From positions 1 through 40,954 of IMG/VR virus record IMGVR_UViG_3300032053_000176: a stretch of 40,954 nucleotides of DNA; one strand, 5' to 3'. The notes beneath the pieces are model-generated. The model was not told where the DNA came from. It saw only the letters and a list, made by a program, of their open reading frames with translations, and searched no databases. Source of the stretch: a virus. Of the stretch, positions 20,805 through 30,018 are shown piece by piece; the first letter of the stretch is position 1; the number at the start of each line of letters is the position of its first letter. The position numbers and the translations under genes are program-made.

Positions 20805-21932
20805 TCACCACCCTTCGCCAGTCTTCTTGTAGATGTTGCCTGTATCGTCGTCTAGGTAGTAGTCACCCACGTTGCCGAGGCCGGGGTCTGGCGCTCCGTG
20901 GCCGTCGTACCAAGTTGCGCCTGAAGTGCCCGCGTCCCCGGTGCGCGTAAAGCTAATAAAGACATCGTGATTCTGGGGGAACGGAACGCTCCCGCTTCCG
21001 GCGAGGAAGGCTACCGGGATGGTGTAGTAGTCATCGCCGTCCTCTACGCGGGTAAGCGCACCTGTAACCGCGTAGATGATGTAACTAAAGGAGTCATCAG
21101 TATCGGCGATGAGGATGTAGCCCTTGGTCGGACTTGTGGCGTCATCGAAAGTCTCAATCCATGTGCCGATGTCGGTGGCGTTCCCATCACCTGCTGCGAG
21201 ATGAAGCGTTGTTATCGTATCGTAGGTGTCGGCGAAGTCGATTCCGACCCAGCCGTACCAGGGAGATGTTTGTTGGTCCCAGTCGTTTATCCACCATGCC
21301 GCGACCGAGTTTCCGCCGAAGCCACCAACGGGACCGGCGGGACCGACAGGGCCTAGCCCGGCACTAATCTCGTTCGGGTAGCATGTCGCAACGACAGCAT
21401 CCCCAGTTACCAGCGACCCTAGTGTTCCCGGCTGTTGGACGGTCAGGTAGTACGGGTAAGTCGGGGGGCCGCCTCCACCCATCCCAATGATGACGAAGTC
21501 CCAGAGGACTTCCTGTTCGCCCTTGACAAGCCGCAGGGTTCCAAACTCAGGACTGGTCCCCCAGGTGTACGCCAGAATCCAGTATTCGATGCTGTTGCCG
21601 TTGGCATCGTGACAGGGCCGGTTGAAAGTGAGGACGTAGGGGTCCGTGTCGTCAAAGAAGACGTAGCCATCAGTGTCTTTGTAGGTCTCGTAGTCATCGT
21701 GGTTCGCGTATATCAGCGGGATATCAGTGCCGCCGCCTCCACCGCCCGAGCCACCCGTACCACCGGAGCCGCCCGTGCCGCCTGAACCACCTGTACCACC
21801 GGGTGGACCAACTGCACCCGCGCCCTCCGGGTCCATCCACCGCAGACGGCCCGGCCGTGTCGGGTCGGTGACGAGAATCTGTCCGTCCTTGCCTTTCGGC
21901 AAGAACAAATGTTCAACAGGGTCAGCGGTCAT
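20805..21932 (-). CDS. Large tail-fibre protein with Gly-rich stalk
   Basis: A 375-residue protein. Residues 1-35 (VEHLFLPKGKDGQILVTDPT, RPGRLRWMDP) look like a tail attachment segment. Residues about 40-68 are GGTGGSGG repeats. The middle (70-330) is beta-rich with many Tyr, Trp and Asp, probably a host-binding region. The C-terminal 40 residues (GATWYDGHGAPDPGLGNVGD, YYLDDDTGNIYKKTGEGW) equal the terminal module of the 20303 gene product. It belongs to the tail-tip adhesion set. Confidence 0.7.
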   Translation of the reverse strand: MTADPVEHLFLPKGKDGQILVTDPTRPGRLRWMDPEGAGAVGPPGGTGGSGGTGGSGGTGGSGGGGGGTDIPLIYANHDDYETYKDTDGYVFFDDTDPYVLTFNRPCHDANGNSIEYWILAYTWGTSPEFGTLRLVKGEQEVLWDFVIIGMGGGGPPTYPYYLTVQQPGTLGSLVTGDAVVATCYPNEISAGLGPVGPAGPVGGFGGNSVAAWWINDWDQQTSPWYGWVGIDFADTYDTITTLHLAAGDGNATDIGTWIETFDDATSPTKGYILIADTDDSFSYIIYAVTGALTRVEDGDDYYTIPVAFLAGSGSVPFPQNHDVFISFTRTGDAGTSGATWYDGHGAPDPGLGNVGDYYLDDDTGNIYKKTGEGW

Positions 21933-21950
21933 CGGTTAGGTTTCCTTGCA

Positions 21951-22814
21951 TCACATGTGTGTTCTGTTGGTGGACTGAATCACGGACCAGCCCTCGTCAA
22001 TCGGAATGTAGGCGATGCGCGGCCTCCAGGCCATCGTCTCGCTGCTGTTGCCCCAGTTCACACCCGCTCCCACATCTAGGCTCTGCCACTCCGAGATGAC
22101 GGATGAGCAGTGGTCATACTCGGCCTCGCCTAGTAGGTGCCACGAGAGCATGAGGCCGACGCGGATACGTTCGTTCGTCGGTGATGCTGGGGACAGTAGG
22201 AAACTCTCTGGCGTGAGAAGTACGTCATGCCCAGTTTGGTTACTCCAAGTAGTAGTTAGCGGGTCTACAGGGTTTTCTCCTGTACTCTCGTACGGTGGCG
22301 CTGTGTGCGGCCAGGTGATGTTTCGAAAGTCCCAAGTCAGGATTACATCGTCCTTCCAGCGGTAGGCAGCAGGGTCGAAGAACCCTGGACGGTCTTTGTA
22401 AAGGTCCATGCCGAGTGTGTGCCAAGGACTGGCCCAAGCCGGATTAGATTCAACCCCACCCTCCCACCAGATAGACCCACTCTCGCCCGCCTCTAGCGCG
22501 TAGGGTTCCCAGACACCAAGCATCACCGAATCATAGGTTTGATAGGTGCCTCGGACTCCCACGACGGTTCCGCTCTCGGTCCCATCACAAGTCTTCCCGA
22601 AAACCCCGTGGTAGTTCGCCCCAAGGCCCGCGTAGGCCCAGCCAGGTTGAACCGTTGATACGTTCGAGCCGTAGTAAAAGATGTACGCCTTATCACCCTC
22701 GTGGACATCAGCAGGGAAGGTTAGGGTGTGAACCCAAGAACCGTCTACCAACACAGCGATGTCGGCGTTCATATCGCCACCGCGCCAAGTTTTGAGGTAC
22801 TTGAACGTACTCAT
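21951..22814 (-). CDS. Tail protein, paralog family member 1
   Basis: A 287-residue protein and one of three adjacent paralogs (this gene, 22811-23548 and 23545-24441). Shared pattern: a start with a beta-strand, then VHEGDKAYIFYYGSN...QPGWAYAGLG (as in many phage tail proteins, GDxLIAxLxYG...PxGWxLLG), a middle with His, Asp and aromatic residues, and a C-terminal D-E-x-W-S/T-V motif (IDEGWSVIQS). This looks like a single all-beta domain of about 250 residues. ATGA overlap with the neighbour shows coupling. Tail-tip structure or receptor binding is likely. Confidence 0.65.
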   Translation of the reverse strand: MSTFKYLKTWRGGDMNADIAVLVDGSWVHTLTFPADVHEGDKAYIFYYGSNVSTVQPGWAYAGLGANYHGVFGKTCDGTESGTVVGVRGTYQTYDSVMLGVWEPYALEAGESGSIWWEGGVESNPAWASPWHTLGMDLYKDRPGFFDPAAYRWKDDVILTWDFRNITWPHTAPPYESTGENPVDPLTTTWSNQTGHDVLLTPESFLLSPASPTNERIRVGLMLSWHLLGEAEYDHCSSVISEWQSLDVGAGVNWGNSSETMAWRPRIAYIPIDEGWSVIQSTNRTHM

Positions 22815-23548
22815 CCGACGCTCCCCGAAGTGTGAAGGACGGTCCAGTCCTCATCAGGGAGAAAAGATTCTTCGAGCATCTCCGCGTCATTCAGCCAGAA
22901 TCCGCAAGTCGTTACACTCATGGTGTGATTGGCACTGTCCGTAACGGCCAGAGTAACTGGTTCGACGACCCCTGTCTTGTTCACCGCATCGACGAGAACA
23001 AGTCCCGATTGCTCGTTATATGGATGAAACCAACTCAGGTCCCCCCGGTCATTCCATTCTGCACTCGATAGAGGGTACGAGAGAGACACCGAGTCAAAGC
23101 AGTTGATGTGCGCGAAGACTCCAACGATAAGATGTGTGTCTCCGAGGTCGCCCGGGTCAAATGGTCCAACGATAATCGGGCCATAGCTGGCGTAGTGCAG
23201 GGACTCGCCCCAGCCCAATTTCCAGTCGATGTCATTGGGGTCTATGGCCGGGTGATAGCGGGCCATGCCCGCCCAGTACTGCGTATTTGGCTGCCCGTAC
23301 CCATACAGCATCTGAGCAACCGTTCCACCCTCCGTCCCGCTAGCGCGGCGTCCGTAGGTCCGCATCGAGTGGTAGCCCACGCTCTGACCCCCCAGGAGCG
23401 CCCAACCGGACGCGGGCGTGGAAGAGCCGTATACCAACGCTGCTATCAGGTAATCGCCATACTGCGTCTCGGCAGGATAGTCTACAGCGCAGTAACCACT
23501 ACCATCAGAGAACCCCCAAGACCACGCAATATCTCTGAACGCGCTCAT
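22811..23548 (-). CDS. Tail protein, paralog family member 2
   Basis: A 245-residue member of the paralog triplet. It has YGDYLIAALVYGSSTPASGW, then ALLGGQSVGYHSM, and ends PDEDWTVLHTS. Its sequence is the shortest and may be nearest the basic domain. Stop and start overlap with both neighbours (ATGA). Confidence 0.65.
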   Translation of the reverse strand: MSAFRDIAWSWGFSDGSGYCAVDYPAETQYGDYLIAALVYGSSTPASGWALLGGQSVGYHSMRTYGRRASGTEGGTVAQMLYGYGQPNTQYWAGMARYHPAIDPNDIDWKLGWGESLHYASYGPIIVGPFDPGDLGDTHLIVGVFAHINCFDSVSLSYPLSSAEWNDRGDLSWFHPYNEQSGLVLVDAVNKTGVVEPVTLAVTDSANHTMSVTTCGFWLNDAEMLEESFLPDEDWTVLHTSGSVG

Positions 23549-24441
23549 CGCGTCTCACCGCCCCACACAACGGACCAGTCTTCATCGCGGAGACCAAGCT
23601 GCACCCACAGTTGTCCGGCCACACCAGGCACACCACCTGCTACCGCATCAAGCCACGATGTCTGAGGAACATCGTGTCCGTAGGCGTAGTCCGGCCATCC
23701 AGGTAGGTGCCCCAACCACTCACCGTCGATGTCGTACGTTGCCGTCGTATCTGGTGAAACGTGCGCGTAATCCAGTTTGCTGACTATCGCCATCCCGAGC
23801 GAAGTTCCAACATCAGCATCAAAGTCCGGGTACTGGTCCTGGGCGGGGTCCTGCCGGAACCGGTTGACAACCGAATACGAGTCTGATGCGAGTAGGTCAC
23901 CCGCCCCACCTACGCTAAAGCCTGTAATCGACGGCGGTGTAGCACTAGCGTACGTGCCCCACCTATATGGGGGTACATTCTCTTGAAACGGTCCCTGCCA
24001 CGCATCCTCGCGAAAGTAAGCGAACTTGATTCCGGCTGCCAAGAGCCACTCGCCCTCCTCCCAGTCCCACTTTTCGTCGTCGCTTGCGATATTAGAATCG
24101 GGGTTAAGCCGAGAACTCAGGTCGATGGCAACGCATCCGATGATGTAGGCGAACGGGTCAGGTGCGTCATGGTCGAGCCAATACAGTGGGTTCAACTGCG
24201 TATCGACGGGATAACTTGTGCCGATTATCGGCTCTGTTGCTGTAAGGTGATGTATCCCCAAGGTGAATCCCGGGTCCCCCGTGTACAACTGTGGACTGAA
24301 GTAAACCAATAGGTCACCAACATGTGCCCCAGCCGGAATGTCCATAGCCATGCGCCGGTAACGGGTTTCAGCGGCACCGTAGCCAATATCGGTCGTCAGC
24401 CCGTACGAGATAGAACTGTCGTGGATGATTGATTCTGTCAT
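23545..24441 (-). CDS. Tail protein, paralog family member 3
   Basis: A 298-residue member of the paralog triplet, with VGDLLVYFSPQLYTGDPGFT, a central ITGFSVGGAGDLLASDSY, and a C-terminal RDEDWSVVWGG motif. Overlaps: its ATG with the stop of the upstream gene, and its stop with the start of member 2. Confidence 0.65.
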   Translation of the reverse strand: MTESIIHDSSISYGLTTDIGYGAAETRYRRMAMDIPAGAHVGDLLVYFSPQLYTGDPGFTLGIHHLTATEPIIGTSYPVDTQLNPLYWLDHDAPDPFAYIIGCVAIDLSSRLNPDSNIASDDEKWDWEEGEWLLAAGIKFAYFREDAWQGPFQENVPPYRWGTYASATPPSITGFSVGGAGDLLASDSYSVVNRFRQDPAQDQYPDFDADVGTSLGMAIVSKLDYAHVSPDTTATYDIDGEWLGHLPGWPDYAYGHDVPQTSWLDAVAGGVPGVAGQLWVQLGLRDEDWSVVWGGETR

Positions 24442-25304
24442 CGCGGTTTATCTGACTGAAGTGTGACGTAGACGTACGCGACCATCTTGCCAGATGCACC
24501 GTGCAGCGCTGTACACTCGATTGTCAGGTCATCGACATCGACAACATCGTCGTTGCTGCCGGTGCCGGTCGGGCTTGTGCAGGCAACGATACCGCTGTCA
24601 AGTTCATCCGCATAGACGGTCACTGCCTGGAACGTCGTTCCGTTGAGCGCGAACGTGAAGGTCGCATCGTTGTTGGGTTCACCACCATCGTCGAGCACTA
24701 CGCGGACCGCTTGAATCGTGAACTGCCAGTCCTTGCCGTTGTCGTCGAACGGGATGCTGGTCAAACCCTCTGTGATGTCCGAGCACTCGTAGCGCAGAAC
24801 ACGCTCGGGAGGCGCATTGTCCTTCGAGATGCGCGGGCGCTTTCCCAAGATGTCGGCTATCTGCCACCGTGAGTGCGAGGGTTTGTACACGTACAGCACC
24901 ATCTCAGTCTGTCCGCTTCCTATGTTGCGCGCGCCGACAGGAAGCCACGCGTAGAAGTGGTGCGGAACAAGACAGGTGGTCGTGTCATCCTCCAGCACAT
25001 CCTGTACTTCCGCGTAGCGCTGAATCACGCGCGGGTAGACGCGGATGGTAGTGCCGCCGACCGTGTAGTCGTGCGTGAGTCCTGTTACGCCGGTCAACGT
25101 TAGGGCACTGTAGTCGAGACCCGTGTACGTAATCAGGTCGCGCTGGTGCGCGTGGTCACGTATCTGCGCCTGCCCGCCATCCTCATCGAAGTTGTCGATG
25201 TCCTCCATGTACACCGTATCAGCACCGATGGAGACAGCCGATGCGAGCACGCTTCCCTCGTACTCGGTAAACACGTTCAGGACGTAGCCTTTACCCGAGA
25301 GCAT
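24438..25304 (-). CDS. Minor tail protein (288 residues)
   Basis: The gene starts at ATG 25304, overlapping the stop of the tail hub gene. It is beta-rich. A middle part (RWQIADILGKRPRISKDNAP) and the C-terminus (ECTALHGASGKMVAYVYVTL) are conserved-looking, and the text is typical of phage minor tail subunits. The start (MLSGKGYVLNVFTEYEGSVL) lacks a signal peptide. It probably sits in the tail-tip complex between the hub and the paralog triplet. Confidence 0.6.
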   Translation of the reverse strand: MLSGKGYVLNVFTEYEGSVLASAVSIGADTVYMEDIDNFDEDGGQAQIRDHAHQRDLITYTGLDYSALTLTGVTGLTHDYTVGGTTIRVYPRVIQRYAEVQDVLEDDTTTCLVPHHFYAWLPVGARNIGSGQTEMVLYVYKPSHSRWQIADILGKRPRISKDNAPPERVLRYECSDITEGLTSIPFDDNGKDWQFTIQAVRVVLDDGGEPNNDATFTFALNGTTFQAVTVYADELDSGIVACTSPTGTGSNDDVVDVDDLTIECTALHGASGKMVAYVYVTLQSDKPR

Positions 25305-28111
25305 TACGCACCCTTCCTAGCCCTGATAGCCTTGCTCGGCCAGTTACTCGGGTCGTGGCCGCCACCCTTGTTGCCCTTGCCGCCCTTGTCGGTTGCCCCA
25401 GGAGACCCGCCTCCGGGGCGGTGGTGCGTTGAGCCGGTGCCCTTGTGGTGGACTGGCCGTGGGAGCTTCGTCTTCGTGATGACGTGGACCGGTGCGTTGT
25501 AACCGAGCGTCATCAACTGGTTCGGCACGAGTGGCAGCGTCCACTTCTGTGGGATGAGGACGGGATTGTGAATCGTGGTTAGTCCATCTAGCTCGTCGAG
25601 GTACACGCCGACCGCATCGTACAGTTCAAGGTGTGGGAACGGCAGACAGTCAAGCTGCAACTGCTCCTGCTGGAGCAGCGTCTGAGAGAGTGTCTGCTTG
25701 CCAATCTTCACCGCCTGTTCCTTGCTGATGTGACCGGGGTTGCTGACGAACTCAGTCATCGCGCGCGGGATGTCGTTGTGAGCGAGGTCCAGTTCGCTCG
25801 CGGGTTCGTCCTGCTGCTCGTACACGACCGCGATGACCGCCGTAGCCGCGCCCGACGCTGAGTGCCAAGGCATGTCAACCACAACTTGGTTGCGCCATGT
25901 GGTTTGCTCGAACCCGACCGTGGGCAGCGTCGCGATGCACGAGGGCGGTGCCTTCGATGTCGGATGGTTACTAATCTGCGCGCGCACGCGGACGGTGTTG
26001 TCCTCGCTTCTCTCCGGCATCTTTCTGAGTCGGCAGAAACCCTCAGTGTCGAAGAACAGGTTATAGCCATAACCCTTCGTCCACTGTTGGAGGTAGGGCC
26101 ACAGTCCGTTCTGTTTGATGTACGCACGCGCGATGTTACGTTTGTCCACCACATGTGTGTCGGGTGTCTTGCCGAGACGAAACTTCGTCTCACCGTACTG
26201 ACGAAGCAGTCCCTCGACGAACTCGTCCAGCGTCTGTCCCGCGTTCGGGATAACAGCGAGTGCGGCCGTGCGGTCGGACCATTCGAGGAAGTTCGGCAGG
26301 TTGTACAACATCTCCTTGCTCTGCGCCTCGATGTGCAGCGTGCCCCGCGTCTCATCCCCCGCAGCATGCGTCATGGGACCGTAGAACACAGGCACCTTCA
26401 CCCATGTGTTCTCGGTTCCGTTGGCAGGCATGCCTGACGGGAAGTTCCAGCCCTTCGGTCGATGCACGAAGACCTTGTAGTAGACCTGAATGTAGTTCGC
26501 CGGGTGGAACGGCCCCTTGTCTGTCCCCGCACCCGGGCTCTTGCCCCAGACGTGCTCGTTGAAATCACCCGGGTTCTCTACAGCCATGTCGAGCGAGAGC
26601 GAACGCGGGATGGCCTGTGTGATATCCACATCCACCTGTCCGCTGATAATCGCGTACCTGTTAGGGTCGAGACGCCCGATGTCTTCCTCATTCTGATTGA
26701 GAATATGAACCTCAATCGACATCAGGTGCGAGTCGAAGAGCATGTTGTAGTAGTCGCCTTTCATCTCCTCGCCCGCGCGCGGAAGGTAGTGGAAGATGTC
26801 GAACGACTCGATGGCCGGGTCCGGCGGTTTGCGTGTCTCATGGTGGTCGCCGTCGGGATGTCCGCCGCCGCCCTTGCCACCACCGCCACCGCCGTGGCCG
26901 CCGTTAGCTCCCTGCTCGGCAGAATCCGGGCTGACTCCGAAGTAGTTCGGCCACAGCATCTCCGACATAGCCACGCCGCCGAGCCCAGGTATCGACTCTG
27001 GGAAGACTGTCTGGTCACCCTGCCCGCTCGACCCGGTGTACTGCCACGCAGCAAACGGTTTCTTCTCGGCAGGACCCTTCCTGACCTCGCCCGCCTTGCT
27101 CGCGTCCCAGTCAATCCACCACACGGCATCCACCGACTTCCACGTGGGGTACGTCGCCCACTGCTGCTCGGGGAGGGTCATAACGATGATGGGCAGGTGT
27201 GGTATGCGCCACCGCAGTTGCTCGCAGTACGCCATAGCCTGACCCTGCGTAATCAGTACCTCGCTCCAACGAACCACGAGGAAGTTCGGCGTCGCGTGAT
27301 TCTTGACCACGTTCCACATCGCGTCCGCCTGGTCGGGGAAGAATCCACCGTCGTGCGTCGCCATCCCGAGCGCACCGAACGGGAGCCGCTTGTTGCTCCC
27401 GAACAGGTCCTTCACGATGTCAACGTGGTCGCCGTAGAGTGGGTCTTCGTCGATGCCGTCGGTCGCCTTGATGCACACTACGTCAATGACCTTGGATGCG
27501 GCCTTGAAATCGTTGGCCGTGTAGAGCCCGTCGGAGTCGGAGATGTTCGGCATGAGCGCGGGCTTCTTCCAGTGGAACGTGTAGCCGGTCTCATCGTGGC
27601 CGTCATGCGTGCCGCCGTTGCCGTTCCCTTCCGACAGTAGTCCGTCCAGAAAGCCCTGCGAGAATGTGTCGTTCTTCATCGCTTGTGCGGCCTCACCAAA
27701 GCTGGCAGGAGGCAGTTTGCACAACTGACGCACCTTCGAGTGCGCCGTGTAACCGTCCCACCCTGCCGGGCAGTAATCGTCACCGGAGAACTTGTCATTG
27801 TGTCCGAGCCGCCAGCGGACCGCTTCGGCAATCCACTCAATCCAATCGGCATGCTGTGGGAAGGAAGGATTCTGCACCGCCATCAGCAGATGTGCGCCCT
27901 CGTGCAGAATCACGCCGGGGTCAGTAGGTGGGCTGAAGTAGTTCTGGTTCATCCATATCTGACCGCTGATTGTGTAGGCTACCTCATTGACACCATCAAA
28001 GACATGCCACTCCGGGCTTGCTTGGTCCACGCCGAGCAAGCGCGCCATCGCTTGACCCTTCACGTCCCAGACGTCCTGCGCCCAGTCCTTGATGTCTTGC
28101 TCGGTCGTCAT
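25304..28111 (-). CDS. Multi-domain tail hub/lysin: HExxH metallopeptidase-like, GH25-like muramidase, Gly-rich linker, tail hub
   Basis: A 935-residue protein. Residues about 60-105 hold HEGAH (70-74) and WIAEAVRW (93-100), the zinc-ligand pattern of gluzincin-like peptidases, closest to the plant/bacterial basic secretory protein (BSP) family. Residues about 195-395 resemble a GH25 lysozyme barrel: VVCIKATDGIDEDPLYGDHV (211-230) and FAAWQYTGSS (353-362), though the usual DxE catalytic motif is replaced by VVRWSE (279-284). A Gly/His linker spans about 400-430. Residues about 435-880 are a beta-rich tail-hub (Tal-like) region, followed by a His/Gly-rich end. Such tail-associated lysins open the cell wall during DNA entry. 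Confidence 0.8.
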   Translation of the reverse strand: MTTEQDIKDWAQDVWDVKGQAMARLLGVDQASPEWHVFDGVNEVAYTISGQIWMNQNYFSPPTDPGVILHEGAHLLMAVQNPSFPQHADWIEWIAEAVRWRLGHNDKFSGDDYCPAGWDGYTAHSKVRQLCKLPPASFGEAAQAMKNDTFSQGFLDGLLSEGNGNGGTHDGHDETGYTFHWKKPALMPNISDSDGLYTANDFKAASKVIDVVCIKATDGIDEDPLYGDHVDIVKDLFGSNKRLPFGALGMATHDGGFFPDQADAMWNVVKNHATPNFLVVRWSEVLITQGQAMAYCEQLRWRIPHLPIIVMTLPEQQWATYPTWKSVDAVWWIDWDASKAGEVRKGPAEKKPFAAWQYTGSSGQGDQTVFPESIPGLGGVAMSEMLWPNYFGVSPDSAEQGANGGHGGGGGGKGGGGHPDGDHHETRKPPDPAIESFDIFHYLPRAGEEMKGDYYNMLFDSHLMSIEVHILNQNEEDIGRLDPNRYAIISGQVDVDITQAIPRSLSLDMAVENPGDFNEHVWGKSPGAGTDKGPFHPANYIQVYYKVFVHRPKGWNFPSGMPANGTENTWVKVPVFYGPMTHAAGDETRGTLHIEAQSKEMLYNLPNFLEWSDRTAALAVIPNAGQTLDEFVEGLLRQYGETKFRLGKTPDTHVVDKRNIARAYIKQNGLWPYLQQWTKGYGYNLFFDTEGFCRLRKMPERSEDNTVRVRAQISNHPTSKAPPSCIATLPTVGFEQTTWRNQVVVDMPWHSASGAATAVIAVVYEQQDEPASELDLAHNDIPRAMTEFVSNPGHISKEQAVKIGKQTLSQTLLQQEQLQLDCLPFPHLELYDAVGVYLDELDGLTTIHNPVLIPQKWTLPLVPNQLMTLGYNAPVHVITKTKLPRPVHHKGTGSTHHRPGGGSPGATDKGGKGNKGGGHDPSNWPSKAIRARKGA

Positions 28112-30018
28112 TACTGGTCGGCTTCCTCATGCGAGATAGGAACGTCGAAGTCACCGGTCTGCCACCAGTCGAACCCGATGACGTAGACGGGCTCACCGTG
28201 CGACCACTTCGACTGCGTGAAGTTCGCGATGATGACGGGGTAGCTGTTGCTCCCCCACATCAGACGTAGGTGCGGAGTCGTCGAGAACTTGCCCACGACG
28301 GTCTGCATGTCGCCCAGATGGTCGATAGCGTCGCCCTCATCGTCCCCGATAAGCTGCCCATCCACGTGGCCGTACATGCCGCGCGGAAGTCCCTCGATGC
28401 GGACCGGGTCGCGCCGGTTGACGAGATAGAACGTCTCGCCGTCACGCGACAGCGTTTCGTCCATTGCCATGTCACCGTAAATGGGAATGATTATCTGGTC
28501 GGGCATGTAGATGAGGTAGATGCCGAGCACCGTGAACACGACTGTCTCCGTGTTGCTCGGGTGTGACCAGCCCGTACCGGGGCTGCCATCTCCGACTATC
28601 TTGGCCTTCACCTGAATGTCGTACGTCTCGTTCGGGCGCGCTCCGTACCACGTCCACGAGTAGTGCCCCTCGCCGTCATAGCAGTCGGGGCCGTCAAGCG
28701 TGTTGATTAGCTCACCATCGACGATGATGCCCCACTTGTCGGGGCACTCCAGCCTGTACCACGCTAGGTCGATACCCGCGCCCACCACATCGGCCGACAA
28801 CGTGTCCGGTGGGTCCACCGTGTCATCGTTGACGAAGTAGAACGTGCGCGTGTCCTTCGGCGTGTCGGCATCTTCGGGCGAGCGCCCGTAATCGTGGGAG
28901 TCCTTGCCGTCGATGACGAATACCTCGACGCGGTACTGAGAGCCATTCTTCTTGATGAACCCTTCGTCCGGCGTCCAGTCCTTGACTGCGGTCTTCTCCC
29001 AGCCGGTGGTAGCCAGCCGGGTCCATCCGCCCGCGCCGTCGGCGAGTGAGAGAACCGCTTTGCGCATCGTCTGGTCATTGCCGTCGCCGCCGGGCGTGAA
29101 GGTCCACACGATAGGCGGCGTCGTGTCGTTCACAGGGTCGTCATCTGTGACGGGCGCTGTGATTAGGACCGTGCCCGCGCTGTCGTAGCCGAACTCCGCA
29201 GTGTCGGACCAGGGTGAGTCGGTGCCGACGTCGGCCCACACCTTCACGCGCCACAACCGCTTGCCCTCGTCGGGAATCGGGTCGAACGTCGGGTCTGTGG
29301 CTGCCGCTAGGTCCCACATCCCTTTCTCGTTATCTTGCTGGAGCGAGTCGTACTCCGGGCTGGCAAACTCGGGGTCCCCAGCGCCCGTAACCTGCACGCG
29401 GCTGTGTGCCTGCGTTCCATCGAGAGGCTTGTGACCCATGTGCCACCGTAGAACTGGCTGGCTATCGTAGATGGCGATGCCGTTCGGCGTCAGGTCAGTC
29501 GGTGCGTCGGGTGCGCCCGCGTACACAAGGTGCAACTGCGGACGGTCACCCTTATCGTTACACTCGGACGAGTGCAGTTTGTGTGTGTCGTTGTCGCCGC
29601 TTATCTCAAGGCGGATGCCGTAATACTTGTCACCGTCCGCAACATCCTCAAGCATATCCGAGACGTCAATCTCATCCTTGCCGCCCACGCCATCGCCCGA
29701 ACAGGATGCCTGGTTGGTGCCGCTCGCGTTGGGCTGGTTGTTCCAGCTAACGTCGCCTTCGTTCCAGGTCTGAGAGATACGCTTCGCCGTGATAGTGGTT
29801 CCGGCAAAGTCGCTGGACTTCTCGTGAAGCTCTAGCGTGGCCGTAAGAATCGTGTAACGCCGGATGTGTTTGGGCAGCGGAAAGAACAGCAGCGCGTACT
29901 GTGTCTCATTGGTCTTACCGCACAACGACAAGGTGCGCTGCCCGCCGGAGTTCTGCTTCGGGTTGTCTTCGTCGATGCACGAGTCAATCTTGGCCGTGGC
30001 GTGGAAGTTACGTGACAT
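28111..30018 (-). CDS. Large tail protein: DNRLRE domain, fibronectin-like repeats, distal tail region
   Basis: A 635-residue protein. Residues about 1-170 form a DNRLRE-like beta-sandwich (for example KTNETQYALLFFPLPKHIRR, KRISQTWNEGDVSWNNQPNA). Residues about 175-480 read as Fn3-like repeats (APDAPTDLTPNGIAIYDSQP and following). The C-terminal 150 residues (DETLSRDGETFYLVNRRDPV, GSNSYPVIIANFTQSKWSHG) may be the distal-tail anchor. Its position directly after the tape measure gene fits a Dit-like role. The stop overlaps the hub gene start. Confidence 0.7.
   Translation of the reverse strand: MSRNFHATAKIDSCIDEDNPKQNSGGQRTLSLCGKTNETQYALLFFPLPKHIRRYTILTATLELHEKSSDFAGTTITAKRISQTWNEGDVSWNNQPNASGTNQASCSGDGVGGKDEIDVSDMLEDVADGDKYYGIRLEISGDNDTHKLHSSECNDKGDRPQLHLVYAGAPDAPTDLTPNGIAIYDSQPVLRWHMGHKPLDGTQAHSRVQVTGAGDPEFASPEYDSLQQDNEKGMWDLAAATDPTFDPIPDEGKRLWRVKVWADVGTDSPWSDTAEFGYDSAGTVLITAPVTDDDPVNDTTPPIVWTFTPGGDGNDQTMRKAVLSLADGAGGWTRLATTGWEKTAVKDWTPDEGFIKKNGSQYRVEVFVIDGKDSHDYGRSPEDADTPKDTRTFYFVNDDTVDPPDTLSADVVGAGIDLAWYRLECPDKWGIIVDGELINTLDGPDCYDGEGHYSWTWYGARPNETYDIQVKAKIVGDGSPGTGWSHPSNTETVVFTVLGIYLIYMPDQIIIPIYGDMAMDETLSRDGETFYLVNRRDPVRIEGLPRGMYGHVDGQLIGDDEGDAIDHLGDMQTVVGKFSTTPHLRLMWGSNSYPVIIANFTQSKWSHGEPVYVIGFDWWQTGDFDVPISHEEADQ

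Noticed and set aside
26462-27640. Long open frame (392 residues) on the + strand opposite the tail hub gene
   Set aside because: It is a shadow of a GC-rich coding frame; it is rich in Val, Arg and Leu with no motif, no ribosome site, and lies fully inside the hub gene whose domains are recognisable.
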